Below, in pieces: positions 39,511 to 51,295 of a stretch of DNA of 64,000 bases (position 1 is its first letter; each line of letters opens with the position of its first letter). The DNA is from Pempheris klunzingeri (Eukaryota > Chordata > Actinopteri > Acropomatiformes > Pempheridae): NCBI RefSeq assembly GCF_042242105.1, contig NC_092012.1, forward strand, positions 21,181,543-21,245,542, in the 5' to 3' direction. Made by a program: the position numbers and the translations under genes. A model generated the notes under the pieces. The model worked only from the letters and a program-made list of their open reading frames with translations, did no database searches and was not told the origin of the DNA.

Positions 39511-39768
39511 GTCAGATCAAGGAGTCCCTGTTATTGATCAACACATCAGACTGTACTTAAATCAGCCACTGAGCACAGGCAGGAGCTGCACAGTCTTTCT
39601 GTTGGAGATAAGTCTAACCCATAACTCTGCCCAGTACTGAACACTGCATCAGGCTGTGCTTCAATCAAGGTCTAACACAGGCAGACATAAGGCGCTTACT
39701 GCCTGTGTAAGGCCTTGATTGAAGCACAGTCTGATGCTTTAATCAATGAGGACACTCTTTGATCTGAC
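39511..39768. repeat. Foldback: two direct copies and one inverted copy of one sequence
   Basis: Copy A (39511-39582) and copy C (39699-39768, inverted) share GTCAGATCAA, ATTGAT, CATCAGACTGT and ACAGGCAG. Copy B (39646-39684) lies directly before C and pairs with it over 39 bases with 3 mismatches, leaving a 14-base loop. It may be a MITE-like foldback or a hairpin RNA precursor. Confidence 0.75.
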
Positions 39769-42700
39769 ATCGTTTTGGCTTAAACCAGCGGCTACAGTTG
39801 TCCATACGCCATCTATGTGTGACCCACACAGAATGTGTCTTTCTTTATCTTACACTGATTTAAAATGAACTGTTTAGGGATTAACATTCTGTTTGTTCAC
39901 TGTAAACGGGACCAGTGCTGGAACCTGTCCAGGCCAGTGGGGGTCAGTAGTGGAGCGTTTGTGCCTCAGGGAACACCTTTACCCTGGCTTCTCGTCCTGC
40001 CATGAGTGACCTGCATGAACAAACGCTGCTCACTGGTGCTTTCTCCTGAAAAAATGCACTGCTGACACCTGTTTCAGTGCCCAGCTGTTTTAGAAAAATA
40101 AATGCATCATGCCTGGTCCGAGTCCATCAGGGGATCTTTGTTGCACGTCACTCCACATTTCCTTTCAGCTATCTGCTGCAGTCTATAGACTGAAAGCAGA
40201 ACACGAACTTAGAATGCTTTAAAAAATACAATACTTGATCTTTCTTTTAAATAAAACAGTATATTTTTGACTTGTTTTTAAAAATGTAACAGGCAGGAAT
40301 GGGCTTAAGACTGAGAACTACAGGCAAACAGGGGAAGTCAGGAAGTACAGGGAGACTGACTTTGGTCTAATGATTTGCCCTGTTGTATCCAAAGAGGCTA
40401 TTACAATAACAAGTATGTTATGAAGCTCAGGTAATTGTGTGACTGCAGAAAATGATGAGGCACTTGCTGCTGTAATAATAATGTAATAGCATGAGTTTAA
40501 CGCAGTAGACCGGCTCCTGGGGCAACACACTAAACCCTATATTGCTCCTCCTGTGTTTGAATTAGCTCAGGAGCAGCTTAGCTTCTTTTTTTTGACTTAT
40601 CTTTTCCATGTATCGCTTTTTGCTTTCTCCTTTTCATTCCGACTCTGTTTCCTCCTTCATCTCGTGCCACAACATTTCTGCCAAAGGATTTTGGCATGGC
40701 TGCTAATTTGTGACTCAGCCTGGAACAGCAGAATATCAAAGAGCCGTTGTCACCAGGATGTCAGCACAACAGGGAGACCATCTCAGAGGGAGACCCCAGT
40801 GGTGTGGTATTTTTAAGCAAGCTGATGAAGATTTCACAGAGGGAAATAAAGTTGATAAGATAGATAAAATGATAGAAGTTTTTCAAACTAAAATGCATGA
40901 AATTGACATTCCTCAAAGCTTCTTTTTCAAAGTGTGTGCAGCAGCAGTAGGGGATGTATCTGCCACTGATAAGAAATGACTTTTAGTGGCACCTTGCAAG
41001 CTGATTAATCGTGCTGCAAAGCACATAAACACACTGTGAGCACTCAGAAAAACACACACACATATATGGCTTTGGCGACTGGAGTAGTTCTACTGTGAGA
41101 TTACATCTCCCTCTGATCTGGGAAAAAAGTGGCGTCCCCTCCCACGGACCAGACGGTAAACAAAAATCAGAAATACTGTCACACTGTCACACAACAACAA
41201 ACAGATGATGACACGTCTGAGAGACCAAACAAGCATCTACATTTTTCATTTTCCTTCTCTCATTATCAGTCTTTGTTGAAGTGATTATAGAACAGGGGTG
41301 GATGGTAGAGAGGGACGAGGGCAGAAGAAATAAAAGACGGGAGAGCTGTAGAGAGATTTGAGGAAGAAGAGAGAGATATGATAAGAGAAAGAAAAATCAG
41401 ACAGTTCAGTCAAAGTGTGTGGGTAAATAATGAATGTAATCTACATTTAGATGATATCAGGCTGTGATTTTCCCTGATGTGAATTTACTATCTCTGATTA
41501 CTTACAACAGAGCTGAGCACTGACATGAACACACCTGCACATCAGGACTGCACACACACGGAGCTACAGCATCGTCTTAAAGTGCTGCATGCTTTTACTA
41601 ATGATACTGAAGTGACTGAATACATTTATTTTAAATTCATTTCAAGTAGACTTTAAAATCTATTAACCAACAATGCACATTAAAGGTTTCTTTAATTTAA
41701 TTACTTAAGCCAAGCCGCTAGACGGCTGTAATAATTATGTAATGTAAGTGTCTCATATGGACCTGAAAAAACAGGAGAAGCTGACACATTTCTGCTTGTA
41801 TTTCTAGCAACAGTTGTGGTGTTATTGTTATTTAATTAACGAGGAGTCAGCAATTAAGGGGTTTTTCAGAATGGTCGCAAAAAATAATTCAAAATGTGTT
41901 ATTGTTTACTCTCATCCTGCATAAATCATTTTGAAGTAGTTGCCATTAACTAAAGACAATTTGATTTAAAGGTAAATTTGATTTCAAAAGAATACGTAGG
42001 CCTAATTAGTAACGTTCATATATTTTATCATTTTATCAATTTATGTTTTGCTATTGTTGTTGCTGTTTTACCTGTTTTCAGAAATGTTCATTGTTATTAA
42101 ATTTATTAAACATAAATTATTAAACATAAAGTAGGTACAGTAATTAAAATCAATTATTCGTAAAAATTAAAATTCAAAGAATAAAAGAAAAACCAATGAA
42201 TACATGGTAGCCACATTTCTGTAAAGTTCAATATGTACAATTGTTGGAGGAAAAGTCACTACTTTATTCCTCACATATCCACCTTTGGAGTTTGGAGGTA
42301 ACAGCTGGTCAACTTCAGTCTTTTTGTGCATCACTTCTGTTTGATCACTTCTTCACCTGAGCTAGCTAGCTTATTTAAAGCTGTCCAACCGTGTTAAACA
42401 AGGACTAACCATGATTTAAGGATGCTATCACTGTGGCATAACTTAGACATTTTCTACTGTCACAGATAATCAATACACATGGTCATTTCAGACTACATAA
42501 AGACAGATCACCATGAGAGAATAACATGTCTTCTTCTAATGGACATGTCTGTCAGTGGGAAACAGCTTAAGGTTATGCCACGAAACACAACCAGTCACTC
42601 ACTCCAAGTGCTTCTGGTGAATAATATTCCAGATGTTTGCCTGGTTGATGTTCTGTGATGTGGACTTTGATATGCTCTAAAAGGTTTCGCACTCTACCAA

Positions 42701-42990
42701 TTAACATGTAAAAATAATGCAGTTATTAATTAACTACTTGGTGACAGTGGATAGGCTAGCAATAGCCGTGTTAGCTAAGGCTAGCTCTAATGTTAGCTTT
42801 GGGTGCATCTGCATGAAATTACAAAGCATTGCATATATTCAAACAACAGACGAAAGAAACTCGTACATTCCTTCATTTACTGTTCTTTCATGTGATGACC
42901 TGACAGAAGTACTGGACCCTTCTAGCGGGCCTTTCCCACTAAGCCCTTCTCCAACTTGTGTTCTTGTAGACTTGTAACAAGTCATCATTC
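39769..42990. other. No gene recognised
   Basis: AT-rich non-coding sequence. Frames at 40553-40979 lack known domains. Confidence 0.5.
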
Positions 42991-43551
42991 GCAGTACTGG
43001 TCTAATTCAAAGTCCGCATCAAGCTAAGTACGGTCCAAATGCCCGGATGCGTTCTTGCTTCGCCCATTTTATCGAGGATGCATCGGGTGGTGACTTCTGA
43101 CAGTGACGTATCCCAGAATGCTTTTCGTACCAACCAGCGGCAATAGTGGAAATGGCGGACAAAACATATAACAGTTTTAATTTTGAAAACACTACATTTG
43201 TTATGTTACGGGGTGTAGTTTTAAGATTTGTATGCGAGTTTATAGCTTTTAAAATTCAAATCTATGGTCGATTTGACAACATGCACCCTACTTTAACTTT
43301 TTTTGTTTTTAATGTTTTAAATGTTAATGTGGTTTTTAAAGCGGAAACAAACGAGACAGAGTTGTGTTTAATATCATATTTCGTTTTATTGTAAATGTAT
43401 ATTTTAATGGCGATAACCGGAGTAGTACGTATTGAGAGCTGAGATGGTGACGTCATCAAGTCCGCTGCCGTTTCAAATGCAGAGTGACGTCGTGCCTCCT
43501 CCGGAGTCTGGACCTCCAGTCAGACTTGCGGAGACCGAATTACCAAGTACG
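42991..43551. mobile_element. MITE-like element with imperfect terminal inverted repeats
   Basis: The left end GCAGTACTGGTCTAATTC...AGTCCGCA pairs with the reverse complement of the right end GCGTACTTGGTAATTC...TCTCCGCA. Weaker similarity extends inward to about 60 bases. The interior has no transposase. A local perfect 10-base inverted repeat (CAGACTTGCG, 43521-43530 and 43550-43559) sits at the right end. Superfamily unknown. Confidence 0.45.
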
Positions 43552-43689
43552 CAAGTCTGAACTTGATATGACGTGGTATTGAGAAAGTTTCCACTGAAAA
43601 CAAGGTGGTAGATTGTATTCTCGACCCCAACCTAAATAGGACACTGTTACCTTAAAAGAAAATGTCTGAGGTTTAGTTTTCACAGGGCC

Positions 43690-43969
43690 TCACACACCTC
43701 CCATGCAGCCCCGCCGCCTCCTCCACCAGGACTCCGTACTGGGTGCGATTCTTAAACCCACCGCGAGACGCCGCCGTTGCTCTCCTTCCCCCCGCGAGCC
43801 TGTTTGCCATCTACCGTGCAGTCACGTGACACATCTGTCAGGGGACAGCATGGCGGACATGCATGTGGAGCCTCAAAACAAATTGCATCGATTGTCCAGC
43901 TAACCCCGCCGTGAGGAACGTCGATACAGCGAGCGGAGCCGGGCCGGCGGCGGCCGAACACACAGCAGG
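43690..43969 (+). promoter_or_regulatory. styx: styx CpG-rich promoter and 5' untranslated region
   Basis: GC-rich and CpG-rich, unlike the DNA before it. It has no TATA box. A palindromic GTCACGTGAC (43821-43830) fits the E-box/CLEAR consensus bound by USF and TFEB-type factors, and CATGGCGG (43849-43856) is a YY1-like initiator. The transcription start is probably between about 43800 and 43950. Confidence 0.7.
43850..43903 (+). CDS. Possible upstream ORF of styx (17 codons)
   Basis: ATG in a good context (AGCATGG) opens a 17-codon frame, MADMHVEPQNKLHRLSS, ending at TAA 43901-43903, 66 bases before the styx start. It would repress styx translation only if transcription begins upstream of 43850, which sequence alone does not show. 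The ATG also lies within the YY1-like motif, so it may be upstream of or at the start site. Confidence 0.3.
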   Translation: MADMHVEPQNKLHRLSS

Positions 43970-46900
43970 ATGGACGAGGACAACAAACTTCAGTTCCCGT
44001 CTCTGCCCGCGACCAAGGAGGACCTTCTGGTGAGCGTTAGCCGACATGTCCACAGTCCGTCTGGCTAATCTGAGCTAACCGCCACTCCTGCTAAAATATG
44101 CGCCCAGCTGGAAATTCGGTGTATTTCTAAGCAGAACACGTAACGTGAATATGTGAAATAGCCTCGTGTCTTTCCTTTGAATACGTTCGTGTCGGTGTCT
44201 GTCTTCATGGCTAACTACTGTCCTCTGTACCAACACTGAGGAGCCACGTATGTAGTCACACTGAGCAAACCGGTTCTCATGTCTAGCCCTGTCTGCTGGC
44301 TCAGAAACCTCCAGCAGCCTCACATGGTAGAAACACTGAAGGTCCCTCAGCTTCTAACCTTGCTTTTTAATGCTCCCCTCACAGGACTGGGCTTATCCAA
44401 TGAGACGAGACATGCAGGTATGTCAGTGATGAGGGAAGAGGGAAGAGCCTCCCTGACAGCACGGTGTCCTTGTTGTCATGTCTGAGCTTGGCTGTGGGTC
44501 ACTGTGCTGCAGGAGCTGTGCATTCACCGGGTTTATTCCTCCCACATTTTAGAGCTGTGTCTGAAGCCATGCTCCTGAAAGTATAGTTAATGTCACAATC
44601 CCTAGCTACGGTGATGACATTCAGCTCAAGGCAAAATGTTCTAGAAAATGTGTCTCAGCCGCCTGCTTGTAGGAGGGTTCGCCACGTTTCCTCTCATGTT
44701 TTCCCAGAAAGTAACGATGATAATGAAACAGTGTTACTGAAGATGTTGGACATGATGAAGAGTTCTGTTGATATTAAGTATAACGGCAGCATACAGTTGA
44801 ATTATCATAGGTTTGGGTGATTCTTTGAACACGATTCATGTTCATGATGTCCTACTTTATCTGTATTTTCAGGAGATATTACCGGGACTGTTTTTAGGTC
44901 CCTACTCGGCTGCAATGAAAAGCAAGGTAATTCTGCAGAATTCAATCATTGGTATATGAAGACATTATTTGATCCAATTTTAGAAGCTCATATTATTTGT
45001 CGTCTTCCTCTTTGTGCAGCTGCCAATTCTTGAGACACAGGGCGTAACGCATATTGTGTGTGTCCGCCAAGACATCGAAGCCAATTTTATCAAACCTAAT
45101 TTTCCTCATACATTTAGGTAAGAACTCCCACAACTCATCTGTGTTTGATGCGAACTGCTAACTGCTTGAAAAAAGTGTTTTCAACTAACTTGTTGTCTTG
45201 CAGATACCTTGTGTTAGATATTGCTGACAATCCAGTGGAAAATATAATAAGATTTTTCCCTACGGTGAGTTACTAACTGGGCTTTTTGGTCCTTGGCAAG
45301 CCTTTCATTGACTGAATGGTGTGACATTTACATTACATCTGATGCGCTGTATGTCACTTCTCTCCTAACAGACTAAAGAATTTATCGATAGCTGCTTAGC
45401 AACAGGCGGTGAGTGTGTATGCAGGCTTCGCTTTTTCATACTTAGAATGTCAAGTAGAAAAAAAGTCCTTACAATGTTTTGTGTTGCTCTTTCAGGAAAG
45501 GTACTGGTCCATGGTAATGCAGGGATATCAAGAAGGTGAGGTTTGTTATGTTATTAATGATTTTACTTTGTGTATTGTATGTCACTATGCTCTGAATTAC
45601 CACAACATGTAACTGCTAAAGTATTCTAAATACCCTTTTGTATTGCATTTCTAATTTCCTTGACTACATTCTGAGACTAGCCCAGAGGAGCCTAAATTCC
45701 AGCTGTCAATATAAAGGTGTGTCTCCTGTATTCTTTCTTCCAGTGCTGCCTTAGTGATTGCATACCTTATGGAAACATTTGGGATGAAATACAGGTGATA
45801 TTATGGCTCTCTATTTTTTACAGATTTATGATTTTAAATAAATGGATACAACTGTATGTTTTTCGGTGCTTCACAACTTTGGTTGTGTCTCTCTGCTTTG
45901 GTCACTCTATAGGGATGCTTTCAGCCACGTCCAGGAGAGGAGGTTCTGCATCAACCCCAATGTGGGCTTTGTGCATCAGTTACAGGTTAGTCTGGACTTC
46001 AAGACGCAGAGCTTCAAAATCTGATCAATTAAAACGTGACCATGTACAACTCACTCAGTATTACTATAAGTAAAGGCACCGCCATCTTGTTATTGAACAG
46101 GCTGTAGCATCTAGAGTTCCTGGACTTTAAAAGGCTTAAAGGCTAGGGTGTGTCGGTCTTTATGATGACTGTAGCAAAATGGACCAGCACCTAGGGTTCT
46201 AAACCTTTCATTCCCTTGTACAAGGACAGCAGCAATATTGCAGCAGATCATGTGCTATGTTTGCATGTTTACATCTAAAAACGCTGTATAAGTATACTGT
46301 GGTCTGGGTGAATGCTCAATTCTGATTAGCTGCAGGGTGCCCATTATTATTTGGTAACGGACGCCTTCGAAGCAGCTCCAGTTAAATTGTCTGTTCAGTT
46401 TTAAATGAATGTGCTGGCCACAGAGTGCCAATATGTATCAAAAATGTGTAACCATAGCAACAGGGACACAGTCAAAGTGTCAATTTATTGCAACATGCAA
46501 CTCTGATGTGACTCTGCAGAAATAATTTTCCCATATTAAACATATGCCATCTCTGCAGTTTTCTTTTAGCCAGTGTTTGTTCAGTATTCTGACATCTGGC
46601 GTGGAAGGAACATCTCTTTTTCAATCATGTCGTCATGTTATGCATATTGTTTAAGTTTGATGTCAGATAAATGGGGCATTTGTTTTGTTTTGCTGTTGCA
46701 GTGTGTTAACGTACAGTGTATATCACTCCATACTCATGGTAGCTGTTGTAGCTTCAATAATGAGTGTCTGTTTCCCAGGAATATGAAGCGATCTACCTAG
46801 CCAAACTGACAATTAAAATGATGTCACCAATGCAGTTGGGCAGGTCCTTCTCCTTACAAGCTGGGATGCCAGGTTTGTACATACTGTACCAAGTCCTGCT

Positions 46901-47587
46901 TAACCACACCTTGTCTCCTCAGTTTCTTTTTGCCACTGGAGCTGCAGAAGAGGAAAGTTAGCTTGAAGCTGTGTAGGACTAAAAGTAGAAAATGAAATGC
47001 AGAGCCTTAATGTTTCTCATGAGAGAAAAGCATTAGCACACTGGCTGACTTAGCTGTTTGTTAGTAGATAGCTGACAGTATTTAACACCAGTGTTGTAGA
47101 GGTGAGGTGCACATTCATACAAAATGACTGACAGTAGTTTTTCTTTGAGTCTTTGCTGCAAATGAGAGCCAGCTTCACTGTAAACGATTTCATAACCTCA
47201 TTCATGTCTTCTCAGTTTCATGAATGTTTCTATGTAATAGACACAAACCGACTCTAACATTGAGTCTCTTGGAGCCCTGGCTGCTGATCTCCCTCCAGGC
47301 TGTTGTTGTCCTGGAATAATGCTAACTTCATCCAGCACAGACTATGAAGTGTTCAGGGGTTTTTTTTATCCAGGAGGTTTTACAGCTACCGTATTAAAAA
47401 CCTTTCTAAAGTCAACGCTCTTAATCATGAAGGGGGAACCTGCTTGTGTCAATGTATGCAGCATGCGGTTACTGATGTTCCGATGTTTTTTTGCCTCCAC
47501 ATTTCTTCAACAGGAAGCCGCAAACGCAGCCTGGAGGAAGATGAGGACTTTGGAGCAATGCAGGTCACAGCAGCACAGAACGGATGA
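43970..47587 (+). CDS. styx: STYX, catalytically inactive dual-specificity phosphatase (11 coding exons)
   Basis: Pseudophosphatase that binds phospho-MAP kinases (ERK anchor in the nucleus) and F-box proteins, without hydrolysing phosphate. Coding exons: 43970-44029, 44385-44417, 44873-44926, 45020-45117, 45204-45264, 45372-45408, 45496-45535, 45744-45794, 45913-45985, 46779-46872, 47514-47587. All introns are GT-AG and the frame closes exactly at 224 aa (human 223). It starts MDEDNKLQFPSLPATKEDLL. The DSPc fold spans about residues 32-180. The signature loop reads VHGNAGISRS at 119-128, with Gly121 where active phosphatases have the catalytic Cys, the defining STYX feature, and Arg127 kept. 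The tail RKRSLEEDEDFGAMQ matches the acidic vertebrate C-terminus. The start was chosen by homology and lies at the CpG-rich promoter. It is tail to tail with gnpnat1. Confidence 0.96.
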
Positions 47588-48350
47588 GCTTCGCTGATAT
47601 TTAGCCGTGTGGCAGAGTGCACTCAATTTTTTTTTTACATTTTTAATGGGATTAAAAATGTACATATTTGAACTTTTTCTAAGGGGAAGGGACTGGGGTG
47701 GGAGCGTGACCACTCATGTCTGAGACATGGAGTACTGATGGGGAATGGGCAAATTTAATAACTCCTTTTTTTTTTTTTTTTCTTTTCTTGAGCTGTATGC
47801 ACTGATGGGAGATTTTTTGCAGTTTTATAGTATTTAAAGCATTTTGCATTTGCAGCGGGACAGTATTGCAATAATGCACTTTCGATACTTGAATTTGTGT
47901 AGACGACCAGGATGGGGCAGTCGGCAAAAGGGAAAGTAGCCAGACGTCGCCCAGCAGAGGACACGAGAAGAAGGATAGCTAACGCCTTTGTTTCGGGAGT
48001 AATAGGACTATGGACTAATATATCAGGCTTAACGTGGGATAGTAAGGAATGGAAAAATAACAACTCACTGCTTAATAAAAAGAAGTCTGACTCAGTCCTG
48101 TCGAGCTGTGCTTCTATATCATGTAATGCTGTGCAATGCTTCACAGGTTTACATTCTCTCCAGTAATTAAAGTATTACTGAACGTCAGAATTTTAACACA
48201 TATTGCAGCTGCACACAAATAATGCTTCTTATACTTTTTATTGTAAGAGTGTGAGAATGTGACTATCCATAAGGCTGAAATTTGGAGGAATTCATTTAGA
48301 AACAAAATTGCTGTGACAATAGCTATGGAAATAAAGTTACATTAGAATTA
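47588..48350 (+). other. styx: styx 3' untranslated region (inferred)
   Basis: Follows the TGA. Poly-A signals AATAAA at 48074-48079 and 48330-48335 are plausible ends. A T-rich tract lies at 47766-47785. The exact cleavage site is not determinable. Confidence 0.5.
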
Positions 48351-49019
48351 GTTTTCAAATCTTGAGGCTGGCTGGGTTCTAAAAAATGGCCTACCTGTGC
48401 TGTTCTTGTTAGGCTGAAAGGCTCTTCACTCTTCATCACACCTAAGGATGTTTTGCTACAACTATGAGTAGTAGACCTGCCCGTCCCATAAAACACCTAT
48501 TTCTACAACAAATAAGCAAGAAACACAGTGGATCATAGAATTTCTTTATGTGACTATTGCATATTTGGAAATAAATTACATTAAATATGTTCCCCTGTTC
48601 TCCAGAACAACCGCATAATTGTAAAACTTAAATAGTTCATTTACAAAAGTCATTTTTATCTATTAACCAGCGCAAAATGCTTCCATCAGTCTCACAGTTG
48701 TGATCAAATTTCAAAAGCAAAACTTTTAAGAACTTAACGTAATTCCTCAGCACTGCCTCACGAAATATAAACCTTTTTGTTCACTAGAAACACTCTTGAA
48801 TTGATGGTAATGCGTCACGTCCTTCATTGTAGATCTCTAGCAACACAACTGTCAAAGGAACAAAGTCCTGCTAAGATGGACAGCACTTTGGAGCAAAGAG
48901 GACAAATTAGAAAAATGAAACCCAAGTAAAACCCACAGTCTCTTGGAGAAGCAAATCAGATTTAAAGAACAAAAAACTGCTTTCTTTGGTTACGTGCCCT
49001 TGATCAATGCAACAGAGAG
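48351..49019. other. Spacer between convergent styx and gnpnat1
   Basis: AT-rich, no frames of note. The 3' ends of both genes may extend into it. A minus-strand AATAAA at 48237-48242 could even overlap the styx 3' end. Confidence 0.5.
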
Positions 49020-49595
49020 TTAGGAGTGAGACTTAAGCTTTAATCATGACCTAAGGTAAATCCTTCAAACATACTTGGTTCTGTAGTGATTTTGAGAAGT
49101 TATTGCCTGTAGTAGATGATGTAATCATTTAGTTGCTTCACAAATGCTACTTATTTCGTACCGTCTTGATATCCCAAGGAATTATATTTACATACAGCTG
49201 CATTGTAGTCGCAGAAATAATTTATGTTCTCTGTTACTGAATTACTTAATGTACCACAGTGAGATCTTACATTAACAGTAACTGACATTCCTTTCTTCAA
49301 ATGGGGGGGGGGGGGGGGGGTAGTGTGAGATGACAGAGCTCCACCCTGGTGAGGTAGCCATGGTTACCAAAGGGGCAAAGGATGATTTCAGACCGAGCGG
49401 AGGGCTCAGTCCTCAAGTGTGCTGAGATCACGACGGGTTTTCAGGAGCGACTCAACTGCACCACAGCCACAGATGCATCCTTGGGCAGCTCTCCCGATTC
49501 TTACGACACTTTATGGGTGCGAGTCGTGACCTCAGTGGCCGTGTAAAGGTGTGTTCCGCGCCCCCCAAAATGGAGCTTTAAAGCTACTGTTGTCC
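49020..49595 (-). other. gnpnat1: gnpnat1 3' untranslated region (inferred)
   Basis: Downstream of the stop codon on the minus strand. ATTAAA (49039-49044) is a candidate poly-A signal. Includes an 18-base homopolymer, C18 in the transcript (49303-49320). Confidence 0.45.
49303..49320. repeat. G18 homopolymer (poly-C in gnpnat1 RNA)
   Basis: Uninterrupted 18 G on the plus strand, about 275 bases past the gnpnat1 stop. Length may be unreliable because homopolymers are assembly-prone. Confidence 0.9.
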
Positions 49596-50953
49596 TCAGT
49601 CGAAGAATCGACACTGCATGTAAGTCTCATCTGAAGCGCTGTAACCAAACTTTTGGTAGAAAGCCACATTTTTGGGTGCACATTCCAGTGTGATTTTATA
49701 GCAGTTCAGTCTTTTGCTGAGGAGAGTAAGAGTTGAAACTAACCTATAAGGACAGAAAAGAGAGGAGGGGGAAAGTTTAGAAAAAAAATAAATCAGCACA
49801 AATGACGAGAGATTTCCTACATAAGTCTCTCATACGAACAACCTTTTTAAGTCTGTTGGTATTTGTGCGACAAATACAAGGTCTTCTATATAAAAACAAG
49901 CCAAAACAGACTGTCTTTGTGTCAGACTAGCTCAGGTCTACTCACAGTTTCCCCAGCTGCTTCCCTCTGCACACGTCGCTCACTACCACCTCCTCCACCC
50001 GGCCTCTCTGCACACAGAACAGAACAGAGACGGTTTTCACTTCAGTCATATGAATTCAATTGTTTTCAGCACTAAAAAAAGGACTTCTGTTACCTATGCA
50101 GATTTAGTTTTTAGGGAAATAAATATGTAACGTTTTTAGTTAGTGGTGGTGAACTATGTTAATACTTTGTACCCATTGTTACTTATATACACAAACTGCT
50201 TGCTGGAATACTTTACCTTAGCACAAGAGTGGATGAATTTGTGTTCTGTGATCAACGTGGCCGTGGCAACAATCTGTTCTAGATTTGTGTCCTCCACCAC
50301 GATGATGTAGTAGTCTCCTGTCTTCTTCATATGCTCAAACTTTTCTAGAAGCCAACAGACAATTTTCCTGTGTTAGAAATCTTAATTTATATTTTATTTC
50401 ATTCATCAAACTTTATGTTGTAGCTTACAGAATATGACATACAAATATAAAAACAACTGTTTTGTCACAAATTCTAAGCTTTAAATGCTTTAAAAACTTG
50501 GGAACACTTTGGACGTGTTGATGGTCAATGTTCTAACCAAAATAATCAGGGCTTATATAGAAGCAGCATTATGCTAAGCATGACTTACTTGTGAACTGCT
50601 CTGGTGTGACATCGCCTGTCTGAGTGAGCTGAGATAAAACCTTAAAGAATCCTGGGACACAAAAATGAAACTGTTAAGTTGCTGTTAAGTTGAGATTTTT
50701 ATTCAATTACCAAGACCTTCTATCACAATGTGCTCACCAGAGTCATATTCTTGTGAGAGTACAAGTACTGGCCTGGAACATGTTGTCCATCTGACTCACC
50801 CCTTTTGAAGTCTGCTGTACAGAGCGGCCTGAGCACCAGGCCCTCCCCAGGGCTGGACGGGGAGATGGAGGGAGAGAAGGGAACTGTGTTGCTACTCCAA
50901 TCTAACTCCTGCAGCAGGGAGGGCTCAAAAAGGGGAGTCTCGTCCAGCAGCAT
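49596..50953 (-). CDS. gnpnat1: GNPNAT1, glucosamine-6-phosphate N-acetyltransferase (5 coding exons)
   Basis: GNAT-family enzyme: acetyl-CoA + glucosamine 6-phosphate to N-acetylglucosamine 6-phosphate, a step of the hexosamine pathway to UDP-GlcNAc; a cytosolic/Golgi-endosome-associated homodimer. Coding exons in transcript order: 50953-50800, 50651-50589, 50344-50217, 50007-49946, 49743-49596. All are GT-AG. They sum to 184 aa, the same length as the human protein. The N-terminus [20 protein letters not shown] aligns with human. [19 protein letters not shown] and [17 protein letters not shown] are GNAT strands. The acetyl-CoA motif (Q/R)xxGx(G/A) appears as RGKQLGK at residues 129-135, and [20 protein letters not shown] is the C-terminal substrate/dimer region. 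The start is preceded by an untranslated first exon. Introns are small. No break or unusual residue seen. Confidence 0.96.
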
Positions 50954-51238
50954 TCCACAACCGCTGCATGGGGAACATACAAGCACACACACAGGTAAGT
51001 CCACACACACACGCCCATGATATACTGACATTATGAACTCCAGGCCAGACACTGTGAGCTAACATGGGCATTCTGACAGTCTGGACTGGAAATCTGTGTT
51101 TGTCAGGTCAAAGTTCTGTGAAACTTAGAACAAACAATGTCACTTGGTAAAAGCTGCCATCTCTTCACTGCTACGCTTCAGTGGTACATGAGCACGTTAC
51201 AATACACTGTGAGGTCCCACCATTCAGAAGCCCTCAGT

Positions 51239-51295
51239 CAGGATATAGTCCAGGATATAGTCCAGGATATAGTCCAGGATATAGTCCAGGATATG
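51239..51295. repeat. 12-bp tandem repeat in gnpnat1 intron 1
   Basis: CAGGATATAGTC repeated about 4.7 times almost perfectly. It lies within the intron between the untranslated first exon and the coding exon. Confidence 0.9.

Noticed and set aside
40553..40979. Two overlapping plus-strand frames ending IDIPQSFFFKVCAAAVGDVS
   Set aside because: No known family, no neighbouring exons; probably chance.
1..43600. Search for PSMC6 or another coding gene before styx
   Set aside because: No exon with the expected AAA-ATPase motifs or any other conserved protein motif was seen on either strand.
45496..45535. styx as a broken phosphatase (missing catalytic Cys)
   Set aside because: Gly at this position is the normal state of STYX; all exons are intact, so it is a functional pseudophosphatase gene, not a pseudogene.
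51239..51295. Regularly spaced repeats considered as CRISPR-like
   Set aside because: Direct tandem array without spacers, in a vertebrate intron.
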